Below are positions 1 to 7,027 of a stretch of DNA of 12,907 nt, piece after piece. How positions within the stretch are numbered: position 1 is the stretch's first letter; each line of letters starts with the position of its first letter. Made by a program: the position numbers and the translations under genes. The stretch is taken from positions 1 through 12,907 of the forward strand of contig CAIYFP010000141.1 of NCBI GenBank assembly GCA_903925515.1. The letters run 5' to 3'. Below the pieces are notes generated by a model, which was not told where the DNA came from, made no database searches, and saw only the letters and a list, made by a program, of their open reading frames with translations. This stretch comes from an uncultured Verrucomicrobiota bacterium. GTDB taxonomy: Bacteria > Verrucomicrobiota > Verrucomicrobiia > Limisphaerales > UBA9464.

Positions 1-385
1 CCACCGGCAACGTCTGGCCACCAAACTGCGACACCGCGCCCGCGTAGTATTCAAACACCCGCGCCGCCAAGCCCGCCTCGTCTCGCGCGTCCGCGATCGG
101 CTTCCCAACCTGCAACTGCTCAAGCTTGCCGAGCTCCTCGACATGCTCCCGAAGAACCCTCGCAACCCGATGCAGCACCTCCGCCCGCTTCCCGGGCGCA
201 AGATCGCGCCAGCCCGCCTCCCATGCCCGATGCGCCGATGCCACCGCACCGTCCACGTCCCCAACGGTCGCCGCGCCCACTTCTGCAAGCACGTCTTCCG
301 TCGCAGGGTTGACCAAGCGGGTCCGGCAAGTCCCACCCGCTGCACGCCACGCGCCATCCACAAACGGTTCCGTCGGAATCTTCAT
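1..385 (-). CDS. Aldehyde dehydrogenase, N-terminal part (cut by left edge)
   Basis: Partial gene: the ATG is at 385-383 and 128 codons are visible before the window ends, so the catalytic Cys and Glu lie outside. The visible part matches the N-terminal region of the NAD(P)-dependent aldehyde dehydrogenase superfamily, of the betaine-aldehyde dehydrogenase-like type. It has an NPATEDVLAEV segment near residues 25-35, then the helix with AW (about 52-53), then QVGKPIADARDE (about 94-105) and FEYYAGAVSQFGG (about 111-123). These enzymes oxidise an aldehyde to its acid in the cytoplasm; the substrate cannot be read from this fragment. The start is supported by GGAG seven bases upstream of the ATG (396-393). 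It follows the zinc metallopeptidase on the same strand after a 108-base gap, so co-transcription is possible but unproven. The family call is firm; the subfamily is an inference. Confidence 0.88.
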   Translation of the reverse strand, partial: MKIPTEPFVDGAWRAAGGTCRTRLVNPATEDVLAEVGAATVGDVDGAVASAHRAWEAGWRDLAPGKRAEVLHRVARVLREHVEELGKLEQLQVGKPIADARDEAGLAARVFEYYAGAVSQFGGQTLPV

Positions 386-493
386 CGCTCGACTCCACCC
401 TACGGACACCTCGCCGTCCGGGAACAGCCCCAAATCCGAACGAGCCCGATGCTCAAGCCCGGCACCAACCTCCCACGCGCCTGCCGACGCGGC
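386..493 (-). other. Short gap between metallopeptidase and aldehyde dehydrogenase
   Basis: This 108-base spacer separates two same-strand genes. It holds the ribosome binding site of the aldehyde dehydrogenase (GGAG at 396-393). It also has a weak 5-bp inverted repeat (403-407 with 416-420, loop of 8) that I do not consider a terminator. I see no convincing promoter. Confidence 0.3.
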
Positions 494-1222
494 CTACTCG
501 TCGTCCGACCGCGAACCGCCCCTGAAGATCAGGATCAATCGCAGCAGCTCCAGCATCGCCGCCACCATCCCCGCCACGTACGTCAACGCCGCCGCCGACA
601 ACACCTTGTCCACCCCGCCACGTTCGTCCGGTGTTACCAGCCCAAGCCTCAGCAACTCCGCCTTCGCACGACGGCTCGCGTCGTACTCGACCGGCAACGT
701 GATGACCTGGAAAAACACCGTCGCCGAAAACAAGAGGATTCCGGCAAGCAACAAGAACCGCCCCGTGCCGCTCCGCGGCGACATGCTGGACAGGATCATC
801 CCGCCAAGGATCGCAAACCACGCCGTCTTGCTCGCAAAGTTCGTCACCCCTACCAGCGACATCCTCAGGCCTAGCATCGAGTACTGGGTCGCATGCTGGA
901 TCGCATGCCCCACCTCGTGCGCTGCCACCCCCACGGCAGACAAGGACGGATGGTGATAATTGTCCGAGGACAGGAAAACGGCCCGCTTCGACGGGTCGTA
1001 GTGGTCCGACAAATGCCCATGAACCTCGTGCACCTCCACGTCCGTCAGCCCGTTCCTGTCGAGGATGTACCGAGCCGCTTGCTGTCCCGTCAGGCCCCGT
1101 CCCGCCGCAACCCTCGAATACCGGCCGTACATGGAGCTCAGCCGGTACTGGGCCCACATCGCCAGCAGCACGCCCGGAATGGTCACCCAGAAATACGGAT
1201 CGATGGCAAATAGGCCCAGCAT
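494..1222 (-). CDS. Membrane zinc metallopeptidase, YugP-like (Zn_peptidase_2 family)
   Basis: A 242-residue membrane metallopeptidase. An N-terminal hydrophobic segment (about 9-24) carries a PYFWVTIPGVLLAMWAQ-type start usual for the YugP/PF04298 family. It is followed by the family stretch around SDHYDPSKRAVFLS (about 72-85) and the zinc motif HEVGH (His102, Glu103, His106). Two further membrane segments lie at roughly 135-175 (two adjacent stretches) and a last one near 210-230. The tail is acidic (SDDE). The length is normal for the family. Substrates are not known; the motif implies a zinc-dependent endopeptidase at the membrane. The reading frame extends upstream to 1345, but AGGAG at 1233-1229 fixes the start at the tandem ATGs 1225 or 1222. 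The spacer is 3 bases to the first and 6 to the second, so I take 1222. It is divergent from radC across a gap of about 150 bases. Confidence 0.9.
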   Translation of the reverse strand: MLGLFAIDPYFWVTIPGVLLAMWAQYRLSSMYGRYSRVAAGRGLTGQQAARYILDRNGLTDVEVHEVHGHLSDHYDPSKRAVFLSSDNYHHPSLSAVGVAAHEVGHAIQHATQYSMLGLRMSLVGVTNFASKTAWFAILGGMILSSMSPRSGTGRFLLLAGILLFSATVFFQVITLPVEYDASRRAKAELLRLGLVTPDERGGVDKVLSAAALTYVAGMVAAMLELLRLILIFRGGSRSDDE

Positions 1223-1371
1223 CATCTTCTCCTGATTGTTGTTCTTGAAACGCCCGGGACGCTCCTCCCGAGCACCCCCAACTCTTAGCCAAAGTCCTGC
1301 CTCCTGCAACCCCACCCCTCTTCGCCCCATCCTTGACCGCCGCAACGGCGCAATCGACGTCTGGTCGGCTC
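1223..1371. promoter_or_regulatory. Divergent intergenic region, metallopeptidase / radC
   Basis: About 149 bases between two outward-facing starts, so promoters for both directions should lie here. On the minus strand, TTGCAG followed 16 bases later by TAAGAG (within about 1280-1310) is the best sigma70-like pair, but each box matches only about half the consensus. On the plus strand TTGACC at 1333 has no matching -10 box. I therefore mark the region and not a specific promoter. Confidence 0.3.
1229..1233 (-). promoter_or_regulatory. Ribosome binding site deciding the metallopeptidase start
   Basis: AGGAG on the minus strand, immediately followed by AAG and two consecutive ATG codons. It argues against the longer reading frame that begins at 1345, whose first 40 residues are Arg/Gly-rich and unlike the family. 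Confidence 0.7.
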
Positions 1372-2082
1372 ATGCAAACCCATCAACGCATCCATGACCT
1401 CCAACTTGCCGACCGCCCTCGCGAAAGGCTCGCCCAGCGAGGCCCCGATTCCCTCCGCACCGCCGAGCTCATCGCCATTCTGCTCCGCACCGGCGTCCGC
1501 GGATCCTCCGCCCTCGCCGTAGCCGAATCCCTGCTGCATCGCTTCGGCAACCTTGAGTCCGTCGCCCGCGCCCCATGGGAGCAACTCCGCATGCCGGGCA
1601 TCGGCCGGGACAAGGCCCTCGCCCTCAAGTCCGCCTTCGCCCTCGCCAAGCGCCTGTCCGAGGAGCTTCGCCAGGAATCCCCGGTCCTCGACCACCCCGA
1701 GGCCGTCGCCGCCATCCTCCGCGACGACGCCATCGCCGCCCCCGTGGAACGCCTCCAAGTCCTCCTCGTCAACACCCGCCGCCGCCTCCTCCGCGTCGAG
1801 ACCGTCGCCGAGGGACTCCTCGACCAAATCCTCGTCCATGCGCGCGAGGTCTTCCGTCCCGCGATCGTCGCGGGTGCCCATGCCATCATCCTCGCCCACA
1901 ACCACCCCTCTGGAGATCCCAGCCCTTCCGAGGCCGACATTCGCGTCACCCGCGACCTCATCCGCGCCGGAAACCTCCTCAAGATCGAGCTCCTCGACCA
2001 TCTCATCCTCGGCCGTCGCTCCAAGGAACGCCCCCGCGACTACGTCAGCCTTCGCGAGCTGGGCTACTGGGGCGGAATGTGA
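1372..2082 (+). CDS. radC: RadC family JAMM/MPN+ domain protein
   Basis: A 236-residue protein with the full RadC layout. It has an N-terminal DRPRERL..RGPDSL..AELIAILLRTG segment (about 14-41), a helix-hairpin-helix-like MPGIGRDKALALK (about 74-86), and a C-terminal JAMM metal-binding motif HNHPSGDPSPSEAD (His176, His178, Ser186, Asp189). It ends with the usual DHLILGR and YVSLRELG. RadC was named for a radiation-sensitivity locus, but its biochemical role is unsettled; JAMM folds are zinc metallohydrolases in other families. The ATG at 1372 is preferred over an in-frame TTG at 1333, because family members start shortly before the RPRERL motif; no clear Shine-Dalgarno sequence is visible. 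It is the first gene of a close plus-strand series, followed 42 bases later by the rRNA methyltransferase. Confidence 0.93.
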   Translation: MQTHQRIHDLQLADRPRERLAQRGPDSLRTAELIAILLRTGVRGSSALAVAESLLHRFGNLESVARAPWEQLRMPGIGRDKALALKSAFALAKRLSEELRQESPVLDHPEAVAAILRDDAIAAPVERLQVLLVNTRRRLLRVETVAEGLLDQILVHAREVFRPAIVAGAHAIILAHNHPSGDPSPSEADIRVTRDLIRAGNLLKIELLDHLILGRRSKERPRDYVSLRELGYWGGM

Positions 2083-2124
2083 CTCACGCTTGAGCCCAAC
2101 ACGCCGGCAGGATACGCCTTCCCC

Positions 2125-3342
2125 GTGCAAGAGCGTGCCACCGCAGCCCCCCCCGCCGCCCCTCCCTCGCCATCATGGCCAGAACCATGGGTCCAGTTGC
2201 GCACCTTCAGCTACCATCCCTCCATCTACCCCGCCATGATCGGCGACGCCTCCCGCGGCATATGCCCCGGCGCATGGGTGGACGTCTATGACCGCAACGG
2301 CCGCATGTTCGGGAACGGCGTCTTTCACCCCACCGCCCGCGTCCCCCTCCGCATGGTCCATCACGGCGACTCGCCCGTCGCTGACTCCCTGCTACTCCAG
2401 TTGCTGGACCGCGCCATCGACCTCCGCCTTGGCCCCCTCAACCTTCCCGCCCACGCCGATGCCTTCCGGGTCGTCCACTCCGACGGCGATGGCCTCGGCG
2501 GATTGATCGTGGACAAGTTCGCCGACGTTCTTTCCGTCCAAGTCCACAGCCTCGGCATCTGGCAGCGCCTCGCCCCAATGCTCGCGCGCCTTCACGAACG
2601 CCTCGGCACCCAACGCACGCGCATCGAGGTCGATCCCGCCATCGCTCGCCAGGAAGGCATCCGCGTCGCCGACCACTCATCGGACCCCGTCCGCTCCGTC
2701 AAGTTCCGCGAGCACGGCATCCGTTACGAGGTGGATTTCGCAACCGGCCACAAGACCGGCTTCTTCTGCGACCAACGCGAAAACCGACGCCGTCTCGCCC
2801 GCTGGACCGCAGGCAAGCGCGTCCTCGACCTCTGCTGCTACACCGGCGGCTTTGCCCTCTCCGCCAAGCTCCAAGGCAACGCCGAGTCCGTCACCGCCGT
2901 GGACCTCGACGAGGACGCCATCGCCCAGGCTCGTCGCAATGCCAACCTCAACATGGCCCGTGTCGAGTGGGTCCATTGCGACGCCTTCGCCTACGCACGC
3001 CAGATGCGGAAGGACAGCAAGTCCTTCGACGTCGTCATCCTCGACCCGCCCAAGCTCGTTGATGGCAGGGACGAGGCCGAGCAGGCCGAGGGCATCACCC
3101 GCTACGAGGACCTCAACAGCCTCGGCATCGTCATCACCGCCCCGGGTGGCCTCCTCCTCACCTGCTCCTGCTCGGGCCGCGTGTCCGCCGAGGACTTCGA
3201 AAGACTCGTCGTCCGCGCCGCCCATCGTGTCGGACGCAAGCTCCAGTTCCTCAACCGTACCGGCGCGGGCGAGGATCATCCCGTCCTGTCGAACTGCCCC
3301 GAAAGCCGCTACCTCAAGCTGCTGTGGGCGCGAGTCTTCTGA
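2125..3342 (+). CDS. rlmI: Class I SAM-dependent 23S rRNA (cytosine-C5) methyltransferase, RlmI-like
   Basis: A 405-residue protein (E. coli RlmI has about 396). The N-terminal 20 residues are Ala/Pro-rich. They are followed by a PUA-like RNA-binding domain (about 23-80), a central domain with the DGDGLGGLIVDKF motif (120-132), and FFCDQRENR (213-221), a hallmark of the RlmI/RlmK group. The Rossmann SAM site is VLDLCCYTGG (233-242), with DLDEDAI following. DPPK lies at 307-310 and TCSCS at 346-350, the last carrying the cysteines expected of an m5C enzyme. By homology it would methylate a cytosine in 23S rRNA (C1962 in E. coli); the exact target is inferred. The start is GTG at 2125; no upstream ATG is in frame, and AGGA lies 12 bases before it, so initiation looks weak. 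It sits 42 bases after radC and 22 bases before the DUF1501 gene. Confidence 0.9.
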   Translation: MQERATAAPPAAPPSPSWPEPWVQLRTFSYHPSIYPAMIGDASRGICPGAWVDVYDRNGRMFGNGVFHPTARVPLRMVHHGDSPVADSLLLQLLDRAIDLRLGPLNLPAHADAFRVVHSDGDGLGGLIVDKFADVLSVQVHSLGIWQRLAPMLARLHERLGTQRTRIEVDPAIARQEGIRVADHSSDPVRSVKFREHGIRYEVDFATGHKTGFFCDQRENRRRLARWTAGKRVLDLCCYTGGFALSAKLQGNAESVTAVDLDEDAIAQARRNANLNMARVEWVHCDAFAYARQMRKDSKSFDVVILDPPKLVDGRDEAEQAEGITRYEDLNSLGIVITAPGGLLLTCSCSGRVSAEDFERLVVRAAHRVGRKLQFLNRTGAGEDHPVLSNCPESRYLKLLWARVF

Positions 3343-3364
3343 GGCCGATATCCCACGACTCCCC

Positions 3365-4801
3365 ATGGACACCCGGCTCCTCCAGTCCCTCACAAGGCGT
3401 CGCTTCCTCCGCAACTGCGGCACCGGCATGGGCTCCATCGCCCTCGCATCGCTCCTCGACGAGCGCCTCCTCGCCGCCCCCACAGCATCCAGCACGGCCC
3501 CCGCCCTCCCGCCCACACACTTCGCGCCCAAGGCCAAGAACATCATCTACCTCTTCCAGTCCGGCGGCCCCTCCCACCTCGACCTCTTCGATCCCAAGCC
3601 CGAGCTCCAGAAGCGCAATGGCCAGCAAGTCCCCGAGGAGCTCGTCCGAAACGTCCGCCTCGCCCAGATCAGCAAGAACGCGCGACTCCTCGCCTCCCCC
3701 TACCCGTTCGCCCGCCACGGCAACTCCGGCGCATGGCTCTCGGATCTGCTCCCTCACCTCGCCACGATCGTGGACGACGTCTGCTTCGTTCAGGGCTTCT
3801 ACTCGGAGGCCTTCAACCACGACCCCGCCACCCTCTTCATGAACACCGGCGCCCAGCTCGCCGGCAGGCCTGCCATCGGCTCATGGTTCAGCTACGGCCT
3901 CGGCAGCGTCAGCAAGGACCTGCCGGCCTTTGTCGTCCTCATGACCGGCGCCGGCCAGCCCCTCACCAACGCCTCATGGGGTTCCGGCTTCCTCCCGACC
4001 TCTCACCAAGGCGTCACCCTCCGCTCCCAAGGCGACCCCGTCCTCTTCGTCGGCAATCCTCCCGGCATGGGCAATACCCGACGCCGCCAGTCCCTCGACG
4101 TCATCCGCGACCTCAACCGCGTACGCCACGACATCCTCCGCGACCCCGAGATCGAAACCCGAATCAACGCCTACGAAATGGCCTACCGCATGCAAACCAG
4201 CGTGCCCGAGGTCATGGACATCTCCGCCGAATCCCCGAAGACCCACGCCGCCTACGCCACCACCCCCGGCCGCGCTTCCTTCGCCAACAACTGCCTCCTC
4301 GCTCGCCGCCTCGTCGAACGCGGCGTCCGCTTCGTCCAGCTTTACCACCGCGGCTGGGACCACCACGGCGGCCCGGACGGCAACCTCGTCTTCGACCTCA
4401 AGAAACGCTGCCTCGAAACCGACCAGCCTGCCGCCGCGCTCGTCAAGGACCTCAAGGAACGCGGCCTGCTCGACGAAACACTCGTCCTCTGGGGCGGCGA
4501 GTTCGGACGTACCCCCATGATGCAGGGCGCACTCAGCCCCGACCAAATCGGCCGCGACCACCACCCCCATGGCTACACCGTCTGGATGGCCGGCGGCGGC
4601 ATCAAGGCGGGCATCGTCCACGGTGGAACCGACGACTTCGGCTTCCATGCCGTCAGCAAGCGCGTTCATGTCCACGACCTTCACGCCACCATCCTTCACC
4701 TCTTCGGAATCGACCACCTCCGCCTGACCTACCGCTTCCAAGGCCGCGACTACCGCCTCACCGACATCCATGGCGAGGTCATCAAGGACATCTTGGCCTA
4801 G
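3365..4801 (+). CDS. DUF1501 protein, Tat-exported, sulfatase/phosphatase-like fold
   Basis: A 478-residue member of the DUF1501 family (PF07394), abundant in Planctomycetota and Verrucomicrobiota. The N-terminus has a twin-arginine motif RRRFLRN (11-17) followed by a hydrophobic run (GSIALASLL), so Tat export is likely. Family motifs in order are SGGPSHLDLFDPKPEL (66-81), PYPFARHG, WDHHGG, GEFGRTP (about 377-383), RDHHPHG (about 396-402), AGGGIKAG, and the C-terminal LTYRFQGRDYRLTDIHGEV. The histidine and aspartate pattern suggests a metal-dependent hydrolase related to alkaline phosphatase/sulfatase folds, but the reaction is unknown. The ATG at 3365 begins just before the Tat motif; the longer frame to the left reads through rlmI and is not coding. 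Such genes often follow a DUF1549/DUF1553 cytochrome-type partner; none is here, since its upstream neighbour is rlmI. The stop codon lies 3 bases before a large palindromic element. Confidence 0.93.
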   Translation: MDTRLLQSLTRRRFLRNCGTGMGSIALASLLDERLLAAPTASSTAPALPPTHFAPKAKNIIYLFQSGGPSHLDLFDPKPELQKRNGQQVPEELVRNVRLAQISKNARLLASPYPFARHGNSGAWLSDLLPHLATIVDDVCFVQGFYSEAFNHDPATLFMNTGAQLAGRPAIGSWFSYGLGSVSKDLPAFVVLMTGAGQPLTNASWGSGFLPTSHQGVTLRSQGDPVLFVGNPPGMGNTRRRQSLDVIRDLNRVRHDILRDPEIETRINAYEMAYRMQTSVPEVMDISAESPKTHAAYATTPGRASFANNCLLARRLVERGVRFVQLYHRGWDHHGGPDGNLVFDLKKRCLETDQPAAALVKDLKERGLLDETLVLWGGEFGRTPMMQGALSPDQIGRDHHPHGYTVWMAGGGIKAGIVHGGTDDFGFHAVSKRVHVHDLHATILHLFGIDHLRLTYRFQGRDYRLTDIHGEVIKDILA

Positions 4802-4803
4802 TG

Positions 4804-5030
4804 TCGTGTCTCACAAATGGCTGGTGTTTCGCCGCGAGGGATTTTCGTGTCCCACGAGGCGCGAGAGACGAGCAGACCCGCAGCGGTCTGGGACGGACAA
4901 ACCACGAAGCCCGGGGGCTTTCATGGGGCAAATCCACGGGCCGCGGCCCCATTCGCGTCCCACGTCCTGGCTCGTTGGATGCAAAAACCTCCCGCGGCGA
5001 AACACCAACCATGGATCTGACTCGACACGA
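4804..5030. repeat. 227-bp imperfect palindromic element (MITE-like or bidirectional hairpin)
   Basis: This intergenic element lies between two convergent genes, starting 3 bases after the DUF1501 stop. The arms at 4817-4858 and 4971-5012 are inverted copies. They align without gaps over 42 bp with 34 matches, including a 15-base exact block (TGGTGTTTCGCCGCG and its complement). An outer 7-bp pair TCGTGTC/GACACGA lies at 4804-4810 and 5024-5030. The interior has further structure: CAGACC/GGTCTG around a six-base loop (4873-4890), the perfect 12-bp palindrome 4938-4949, and ATGGGGC/GCCCCAT (4923-4929 with 4946-4952). GTCCCACG occurs twice as a direct repeat (4849, 4957). No transposase or plausible ORF is inside, and I see no target-site duplication. 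It could be a non-autonomous mobile element, a dispersed genomic repeat or a structured RNA. I do not recognise a named family. Confidence 0.75.
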
Positions 5031-5063
5031 GCCCGCCTCCAGCGACTCACCTTCAGCCCGCCG

Positions 5064-5739
5064 CTATCCCTCGCCGAACACGCTGTCGTGGATCGATTCC
5101 TTCGCCTTCCACAGCAGGGTCATCGTCAGGGCCAGAGGTACCAGCGCCAGCATCACGAACAACCAATTCCTCGACTCCCCAAGCTCCCCGAGCAGCGCCA
5201 TCATGTACGCCGGCACCCAGCCCGGCCTCTGCACCGCCATGGCCTCCAATCCCACCAGAGCCCCCAGCATGCCAATCAGGAACCCGTTCACCCGGCTGAA
5301 CAACCTTGTGTCCGCTCGCAACACCATGTCCGGCAACATGGCCGCCAGCCTTAGCAGCACCCGGTTCAACGCCATCAGGAATGCAATCCCCCCGAAAACC
5401 AGCAAAAGCAGGCTCTCCACGAACAAGGGCTCAGTCGGTCTCACGCTCCACCAGTAGAGAAATGGCACCAACCCCAGCACCAGCATCCCCAACACCCTCG
5501 CCCGGTCCAGCGCCCCGGTCCAAACCCGCTCCTGGGGCTGGAAACGCCCCAGCAGCCCCAGCCCGTAAATCAGCAACCCCACCGTCGCACCCGCCGGAAG
5601 ACACGCCTGCATCGTCTCCATCCCCAGTCCCAGCCATCCTCCCATCCCCCATCGCCGTCCGAACGCAAGCAAGCAGCGCCATCGGCAAACCCCAGAACAA
5701 CGCGGACAATCCCCGCGCCGCCCTCCCCAACGATGGCAT
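5064..5739 (-). CDS. Multi-pass membrane protein of unknown function, probable frameshift near 5646-5650
   Basis: I do not recognise the family. The intact downstream frame (stop at 5064; good up to the ATG at 5645) is strongly hydrophobic, with about five or six membrane segments. Examples are ATVGLLIYGLGLLG, MLVLGLVPFLYWW, ESLLLLVFGGIAFLMAL, RVNGFLIGMLGALVG and NWLFVMLALVPLALTMTLLW; the C-terminus is short and charged. The likely true start is in the neighbouring frame: ATG at 5739, with AGGG five bases upstream. It encodes a first hydrophobic helix (GLSALFWGLPMALLACV) for 31 codons up to the ATG GGG at 5652-5647. Removing one C from the CCCCC run at 5646-5650 joins both parts into about 224 residues. 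G-ending codons, the norm for minus-strand genes here, make up 22 of 31 in that frame against 12 of 31 in the other. It begins 46 bases after the Lrp-type regulator, so they are probably co-transcribed. Confidence 0.65.
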
Positions 5740-5785
5740 CAAGCCCTGCACTCGCCCCAGTCCCCTCGCCCGCCCAACGCCACCC

Positions 5786-6265
5786 TCACGGCGCAACCGC
5801 CAATCGCTCGTCCTCCGCCACTCGCCCCATCAACACGCCCTGCTCCTTGTAAGCCCTCAGCACAAAGTGCGTCGCCGTCGAAAGCACCCCCTGCAAGGTC
5901 GAAAGCTTCTCCGACACGAACGCCGCCACCTCCCGGAGGCTTCTGCCCTCCACTTCCACCAACAGGTCGTACCCGCCCGACATCAAGTGGCACGAGCGCA
6001 CCTCGTCATGCCTCGCGATCCGCTCCGCCAGCTTGTCAAAACCCCCGCCTCGCTCCGGCGTGATTCGCACCTCAATCAAGGCCCGCACGATGTCTCGCCC
6101 CGCCTTCTCCTCGTTCAGGACCGCACGCACGCCCAGCAACACGCCCGCCTCGCGGAACGCACGCAGCCGAGCCTCCACCTCCCCCTCGCTCACCCCGAGC
6201 AACCCCGCCAGTTGCAGCGGCGTCAACGACGCATCCTCTCGCACCAGCTTTAGCAACGCATCCAT
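5786..6265 (-). CDS. Lrp/AsnC family transcriptional regulator
   Basis: A 159-residue protein with the two-part Lrp/AsnC layout. The N-terminal helix-turn-helix includes LTPLQLAGLLGVSEGEVEAR (about 15-34) and the REAGVLLGVRAVLN wing/linker. The C-terminal RAM/AsnC domain includes ALIEVRITPERGGGFD, the HLMSGGYDLLVEVEG core (the GxxDl motif typical of effector-binding RAM domains), and LSTATHFVLRAYKEQG. These proteins bind DNA as dimers or octamers and usually sense amino acids; the effector is unknown. The frame runs up to 6406, but the start is set at the ATG at 6265-6263, preceded by GAGAGGGG about five bases away and giving the usual family length. The ATG at 6286 is an alternative. It is transcribed away from the Gly-rich secreted gene and is followed by the membrane protein, which is a candidate target together with its own promoter. 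Confidence 0.9.
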   Translation of the reverse strand: MDALLKLVREDASLTPLQLAGLLGVSEGEVEARLRAFREAGVLLGVRAVLNEEKAGRDIVRALIEVRITPERGGGFDKLAERIARHDEVRSCHLMSGGYDLLVEVEGRSLREVAAFVSEKLSTLQGVLSTATHFVLRAYKEQGVLMGRVAEDERLAVAP

Positions 6266-6436
6266 GCCGCCCCTCTCTTGCCCCATCCCGCCCCGTCGCG
6301 AAAGCCTCGTTTTCCCTCCCGCGCCAAAACCTCGCTTTTTCCTGCGCCCGCAAAAGCATGTAACCCGCCCGCGCCCCCGTAGGTCTGGTCCCTTCAAGCA
6401 GTTCAACGTCCGTCATCCGTCTCCAAGGATTCCTAC
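6266..6436. promoter_or_regulatory. Divergent intergenic region, Lrp-type regulator / Gly-rich secreted protein
   Basis: 171 bases between outward-facing starts. It is richer in T and A runs than its surroundings (TTTT at about 6309, CTTTTT at 6335-6340, CAAAAG at 6351-6356). On the plus strand TGTAAC at 6359-6364 could be a -10 box with only a poor -35 seventeen bases upstream. Autoregulation by the Lrp-type protein from this region would fit the family habit, but no palindromic operator is evident. AAGGA at 6425-6429 is the ribosome binding site of the plus-strand gene. Confidence 0.35.
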
Positions 6437-6997
6437 ATGAAAACACTCAACCGCATCGCAACCGTGGCCCTCATGGGCCTTCTCGTCTCCACCCACCTCC
6501 TCGCCCAGGACGGCAACGCCGACAATCAAGGCGGCGGCGGCGGACGACGCAACCGCGGCGGGCAAGGCGGCGGCCCCGGCGGGCCCGGCGGCGGCAACTG
6601 GGACCCGGCCCAGATGCGCCAACGCATGATGGAACGCATGCGCGAGCAGTTCGCCGTCAAGGACGACGCCGAGTGGAAGCTCATCTCCGAACGCATCGAG
6701 AAGGTCAACGACGCCCGCCGTGAATCCATGATGCGCGGCATGGGCATGATGTTCGGCGGCCGCGGCGGACGCGGCCCCGGTGGCCCCGGCGGCGGCGAGG
6801 CCATGCCCGAGCAGGAAGCCCTCCAGAAGGCCATCGATGCCAACGCCTCCTCCGACGAAATCAAGTCCAAGCTCGCCAAGTACCGTGATGCCCTGAAGGC
6901 CAAGGAGGCCAACCTGACCAAGGCCCAGGACGAGCTTCGCGAGGTCCTCTCCGCCAAGCAGGAGGCCCAGGCCGTCCTCATGGGCCTGCTCAAGTAG
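6437..6997 (+). CDS. Secreted Gly/Met-rich helical protein of unknown function
   Basis: A 186-residue protein with a Sec-type signal peptide (MKTLNRIA, then a hydrophobic run and HLLA|QDG; cleavage probably after Ala23). The mature part alternates two Gly-rich, probably disordered segments (about 32-53 and 107-120, both containing GPGGPGGG) with helical parts. The first helical part is Met/Arg-rich (DPAQMRQRMMERMREQF); the C-terminal one is long, charged and coiled-coil-like (about 124-185, many Lys, Glu, Ala). The Met-rich helix plus helical tail loosely recalls periplasmic Spy/CpxP-like proteins, but no LTxxQ motif is clear, so I do not assign it. The ATG at 6437 is supported by AAGGA seven bases upstream and by the signal peptide. 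It is 64 bases upstream of gspE with a GC hairpin between; being exported, it could be connected with the secretion system. Confidence 0.85.
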   Translation: MKTLNRIATVALMGLLVSTHLLAQDGNADNQGGGGGRRNRGGQGGGPGGPGGGNWDPAQMRQRMMERMREQFAVKDDAEWKLISERIEKVNDARRESMMRGMGMMFGGRGGRGPGGPGGGEAMPEQEALQKAIDANASSDEIKSKLAKYRDALKAKEANLTKAQDELREVLSAKQEAQAVLMGLLK

Positions 6998-7027
6998 CCA
7001 CACCCCTTCCCCAAGACATCAAGGCTC

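Noticed and set aside
403..420. Small inverted repeat upstream of the aldehyde dehydrogenase
   Set aside because: Only five pairs with an eight-base loop and no T run; expected by chance in sequence of this GC content.
126..956. Plus-strand open frames over the aldehyde dehydrogenase and metallopeptidase region
   Set aside because: They lie opposite two genes with clear family motifs and give low-complexity Arg/Ser/Pro products.
4804..5030. CRISPR array or retron-type element
   Set aside because: There are only two inverted arms, no regularly spaced direct repeats, and no cas or reverse transcriptase gene nearby.
4782..5050. Small open frames (67-79 codons) on both strands within the palindromic element
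   Set aside because: They arise from the inverted arms, resemble each other for that reason, lack ribosome binding sites and have no recognisable domain.
3733..5457. A 574-codon open frame on the plus strand running through DUF1501 and the palindromic element
   Set aside because: Arg/Pro-rich shadow translation; it overlaps a clear DUF1501 gene and continues across unrelated regions on the opposite strand.
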